DNA of 49,852 bases from Pseudomonadota bacterium (GTDB lineage: Bacteria > Pseudomonadota > Alphaproteobacteria > Caulobacterales > Caulobacteraceae). The stretch lies in the NCBI GenBank assembly GCA_023428785.1, contig JAEYWU010000121.1, positions 1 through 49,852 on the forward strand, given 5' to 3'. This document shows positions 47,538 to 49,852 of the stretch, one piece after another (position 1 is the stretch's first letter; the number at the start of each line of letters is the position of its first letter). The notes beneath the pieces are model-generated. The model saw nothing but the letters and a program-made list of their open reading frames with translations, was not told the DNA's origin and searched no databases. The position numbers and the translations under genes were made by a program.

Positions 47538-47957
47538 ATGCGGGTCATGGTGATGATGAAGGGCACGGACGCCATCGAGGCGCAGGTCCAGCCGTCCGAA
47601 CAGCTGATACAGGACATGATGGCCTTCAACGAGGAACTGGTCGCCGCCGGCATGATGATCTCGGGCGAAGGACTGCAGCCGTCGTCGAAAGGCAAGCGGG
47701 TGGTCTTCGGCGGCCGCGGGGAGCCCTCGGTCTATGACGGGCCGTTCTCTGAGACAAAGGAGCTGATCGCCGGCTTCTGGATCTGGGAAGTGAAAGACAT
47801 GGACGAGGCCGTCGCCTGGGCCCGCCGCATCCCCGATACCGACAAGCTGCACGGCGAGGTCGAGATCCGGCCGGTCGTGACCTTCGAGGACTTCGAGAAC
47901 ATGACGCCCGAACTGGCCGCCAAGGAACAGGCGCTGCGGGACAAGACCGAAGGCTGA
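47538..47957 (+). CDS. YciI-family (DGPF domain) protein, second copy
   Basis: A 139-residue paralogue of the protein at 20583-21023, roughly half identical by eye, with shared MRVMVMMK start, SGEGLQPSSKGKRVVF, and YDGPFSETKELIAGFWIWEVK. Reaction unknown. The ATG at 47538 follows an AAGGGA site. The gene lies between the J-domain-like gene (divergent) and pdxH (32 bases downstream, same strand). Confidence 0.88.
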   Translation: MRVMVMMKGTDAIEAQVQPSEQLIQDMMAFNEELVAAGMMISGEGLQPSSKGKRVVFGGRGEPSVYDGPFSETKELIAGFWIWEVKDMDEAVAWARRIPDTDKLHGEVEIRPVVTFEDFENMTPELAAKEQALRDKTEG

Positions 47958-47989
47958 CGGGGCGGGGCGGGGCGCGCTATACCGGGGCC

Positions 47990-48655
47990 ATGAGCCGCGA
48001 CGACCGCATCCCGCCTAGCCCTTCCGCCGAGGAATACGCCCGCCAGCTCGAGGCGAACGGGAATGAGGCCGAGTTCGAGCGCGACGAACCGTTCGCCCTG
48101 TTTGGCGAGTGGTTGGCCCTGGCCCGCAAGTCCGAGCCGAACGATTCCAACGCCATGGCCCTGGCGACCGCCGACGCGCACGGACTGCCGGATTGCCGCA
48201 TGGTCCTGCTCAAGGACTTCGATACGCGCGGCTTCGTCTTCTATTCGAACGCCGAGAGCGCCAAGGGCGGCCAACTGGCCGAGAACCCTCAGGCGTCCTT
48301 GCTGTTTCACTGGAAATCCCTGCGCCGGCAGGTGAGGGCGCGCGGCGCCATCCAGCCGGTCACGCCCGAAGAGGCCGACGCCTATTTCGCCAGCCGCGCC
48401 CGCGAGGCGCGGATCGGGGCCTGGGCGTCTGACCAGTCACGCCCGCTCGAGGGGCGTTTCGCCCTGGAGAAGCGCGTCGCGGAATACGGGCTCAAATTCG
48501 GTCTCGGCGAAGTGCCGCGTCCGCCGCACTGGACCGGCTGGCGCATCGTGCCCGAACAGATCGAGTTCTGGCGAGACCGGCCGTTCCGCCTTCACGACCG
48601 GCTCCAGTTCCGGCGCGCCGGGGATGGCTGGAGCCGGAACCGGCTTTATCCCTGA
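47990..48655 (+). CDS. pdxH: Pyridoxamine 5'-phosphate oxidase
   Basis: FMN enzyme that makes pyridoxal 5'-phosphate from the pyridoxine or pyridoxamine phosphate, 221 residues. Family segments are visible: NAMALATADAHGLPDCRMVLLKDFDTRGFVFYSN in pieces, LLFHWKSLRRQVRARG, and the C-terminal signature WRDRPFRLHDRLQFRR with the final WSRNRLYP. It ends 3 bases before the stop of the convergent TetR gene. Three CGGGGCG-like repeats precede the start. Confidence 0.96.
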   Translation: MSRDDRIPPSPSAEEYARQLEANGNEAEFERDEPFALFGEWLALARKSEPNDSNAMALATADAHGLPDCRMVLLKDFDTRGFVFYSNAESAKGGQLAENPQASLLFHWKSLRRQVRARGAIQPVTPEEADAYFASRAREARIGAWASDQSRPLEGRFALEKRVAEYGLKFGLGEVPRPPHWTGWRIVPEQIEFWRDRPFRLHDRLQFRRAGDGWSRNRLYP

Positions 48656-48658
48656 GGC

Positions 48659-49294
48659 CTAGGCCGCTTCCTCGATGGCGCGGCGCGCGAAGCGGGCCAG
48701 GAAGGTGCACAGGGCGTCGTCGGCGATCTGTTCCGGCGTCCGATCCGTACGGTGGTCATCGCCCAGCATCATGGCCGACATGAACAGCGGCTGCTCGATC
48801 ATACCCATCAGCTGGCCGACGGCCGTAGCGGGATCCTCGACCTTGAGATAGCCGTCTGCGGCCAGGGTCTCGACCAGGGCGATGCAGGGCGCGCCCACCT
48901 CACGCTTGCCGCGCTCATAGACGTCACGCGCCGCGTCCGGGATCCGGTCCCGCTCGGCAGCGGTCAGGCGCAGAACCGCCCGGACGAAAGGATCAGCCAG
49001 AAACCGCGCATAGCCATAGGCGAAGGCCTGGATGCGTTCGTGCGGCCGGCCCAGATCCAGGCGCAGGGCGCGCATGGTGCCCGAGAACTCCTCGGCCGTA
49101 TCCAGCATCACGTGGTGGAATAGCTCCGTCTTGGACGGAAAATGCGCATAGAGCGTGGCGGTCGAAATCTGGGCCCCCCGGGCCACCTTCTCCATCGCCG
49201 CCTTTGTGAAACCGTCCTTGAGGAAACGATCACGCGCCACATTGAGGATCACGCGCCGTTTTTCATCCGGCGCGTCGTCGGTCCCGTCCGCCAT
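48659..49294 (-). CDS. TetR-family transcriptional regulator
   Basis: Repressor of 211 residues. The N-terminal helix-turn-helix (about residues 15-60) reads FTKAAMEKVARGAQISTATLYAHFPSKTELF in short overlapping parts, the TetR signature. The C-terminal ligand domain is variable and shows no known match. The nearest same-strand upstream gene is the uridine kinase; no divergent target gene is adjacent, so its regulon is not evident. A weak inverted repeat lies upstream. Confidence 0.92.
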   Translation of the reverse strand: MADGTDDAPDEKRRVILNVARDRFLKDGFTKAAMEKVARGAQISTATLYAHFPSKTELFHHVMLDTAEEFSGTMRALRLDLGRPHERIQAFAYGYARFLADPFVRAVLRLTAAERDRIPDAARDVYERGKREVGAPCIALVETLAADGYLKVEDPATAVGQLMGMIEQPLFMSAMMLGDDHRTDRTPEQIADDALCTFLARFARRAIEEAA

Positions 49295-49341
49295 AGTTAA
49301 TGTCGCCGCTGACTTCGGCGATCCTTCCCCTCGATAATCGG

Positions 49342-49364
49342 CGTTCCCTTAAGCCCGGGAAACG
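49342..49364. promoter_or_regulatory. Weak inverted repeat upstream of the TetR gene
   Basis: CGTTCCC (49342-49348) and GGGAAACG (49357-49364) form an inverted repeat with one unpaired base, 48 bases upstream of the TetR start. It could be an autoregulatory operator, but the match is modest. Confidence 0.35.
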
Positions 49365-49393
49365 GAGTTCTGCAACCCCTAGGCGTTGATTAT

Positions 49394-49852
49394 TCACTGC
49401 AAGTGGCATTTCATGCGCGGATCGGCGAGGATCGGGGCGATCAGGCGGTCCACCGAAGTCGGGTCCGTCAGCCGCACCGCGGCGGCCTCATCCAGAATGA
49501 CGATCTCGGCCTGGGTGCGCGAGGGTTCGACCTGTCGCACGTGCGCGGGTCGGACGGTCGACAGATACTGGGCCACCACCGAATCCCAACTGCGACCGCG
49601 CTCGGCCTGATCCCGGATCAGTCGCCGGATGAAGCGTACATCAGCGGGTGTATCGACGAAGACCTTGAGGTCGAACTGGCTGGCCACCGCGGGCGTGCAG
49701 AATAGATGCAGCCCCTCGACGATCACCACCTCGGCCGGCCCGAGGGCCGTGCTCTGGTCGGCCAGGCGGCGGTGGGTGACGAAGTCATAGACCGGGACCT
49801 GGACCCGCTCGCCCGCCTTCAGCGCCGCCAGCTGCGAGGCCATCAGCGCATG
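49394..49852 (-). CDS. udk: Uridine kinase, partial (N-terminus beyond the window)
   Basis: C-terminal 152 residues of a uridine/cytidine kinase (phosphoribulokinase/UK family), cut by the window edge; the Walker A region lies outside. Family segments include VPVYDFVTHRR, EVVIVEGLHLF, KVFVDTPADVRFIRRLIRD and the ERGRSWDSVVAQY segment with the catalytic Arg-rich stretch. The frame runs through the edge (HALM before MASQL), which matches the family's DHPxALx segment, so the ATG at 49843 is internal. It salvages uridine and cytidine to UMP and CMP. Confidence 0.88.
   Translation of the reverse strand, partial: HALMASQLAALKAGERVQVPVYDFVTHRRLADQSTALGPAEVVIVEGLHLFCTPAVASQFDLKVFVDTPADVRFIRRLIRDQAERGRSWDSVVAQYLSTVRPAHVRQVEPSRTQAEIVILDEAAAVRLTDPTSVDRLIAPILADPRMKCHLQ

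Overview
The window is GC-rich alphaproteobacterial chromosome, most likely from the Caulobacterales and close to Brevundimonas. The main evidence is a SciP-type DUF1153 regulator directly after the flagellar fliK-flgD-flgE genes, a sigma-54 flagellar promoter of the Caulobacter class III kind, a bactofilin/M23 pair, and a MlaE with a fused STAS domain. I identify the species by gene content only. I saw no rRNA, tRNA, CRISPR array, prophage or insertion sequence. Genes are packed tightly: most neighbours in a run overlap by 1-4 bases, and several convergent pairs abut or overlap.

Layout. 1-3.8 kb (minus): bactofilin, M23 peptidase, a BCP-type peroxiredoxin and tyrS. 4-6.7 kb (plus): a DOMON-like protein, a NamZ-family (DUF1343) protein and a DMT transporter, translationally coupled. 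6.7-7.1 kb: a 464-base gap carrying one copy of a dispersed element. 7.1-9.4 kb: ahpC and ahpF, separated by a strong hairpin. 9.4-13.3 kb: rnhB, tag and a photolyase (minus), interleaved with two small unknown genes (plus). 13.4-17.7 kb: a lipopolysaccharide run of kdsA, two family 2 glycosyltransferases and an LpxL-type acyltransferase fused to a DUF3089 domain. 17.8-20.5 kb: nucleoside hydrolase, ribokinase-like kinase and a 2-oxoglutarate/Fe(II)-type oxygenase. 20.6-22.3 kb: a YciI protein and a methyltransferase continuous with a free-methionine-sulfoxide reductase. 22.3-26.6 kb: fliK, flgD, flgE and sciP.

26.6-30.3 kb (minus): a ferric-iron ABC importer behind a Fur-like operator, divergent from 30.4-33.9 kb, an Mla-type lipid transport operon. 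33.9-35.9 kb: an ArsR repressor with palindromic operators, an SdpI-family membrane protein and a secreted alpha/beta hydrolase. 35.9-38.1 kb: a helical protein of unknown role and a D-amino-acid-oxidase-like predicted lipoprotein. 38.1-41.6 kb (minus): ketoacid CoA-transferase subunits, a hybrid sensor kinase without its phosphoacceptor histidine, and cutA. 41.6-43.4 kb: queC-queE-queD for preQ0/queuosine. 43.4-47.4 kb: the second copy of the dispersed element, a glycine-zipper lipoprotein, pirin, two related membrane-anchored unknowns, aroC and a J-domain-like protein. 47.5-49.9 kb: a second YciI protein, pdxH, a TetR regulator and a uridine kinase cut by the window edge.

Most of the window is housekeeping. 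I found no obvious multi-gene new system. The best leads are: the acyltransferase-DUF3089 fusion whose hydrolase domain lacks its serine; a 54-55 bp two-copy element with fixed ends, a variable hairpin core and a boxA-like arm; two perfect hairpins or a leaderless promoter abutting the nucleoside hydrolase start; and several family members lacking a signature catalytic residue (kinase His to Arg, J-domain HPD to RPD, QueD Cys to His).
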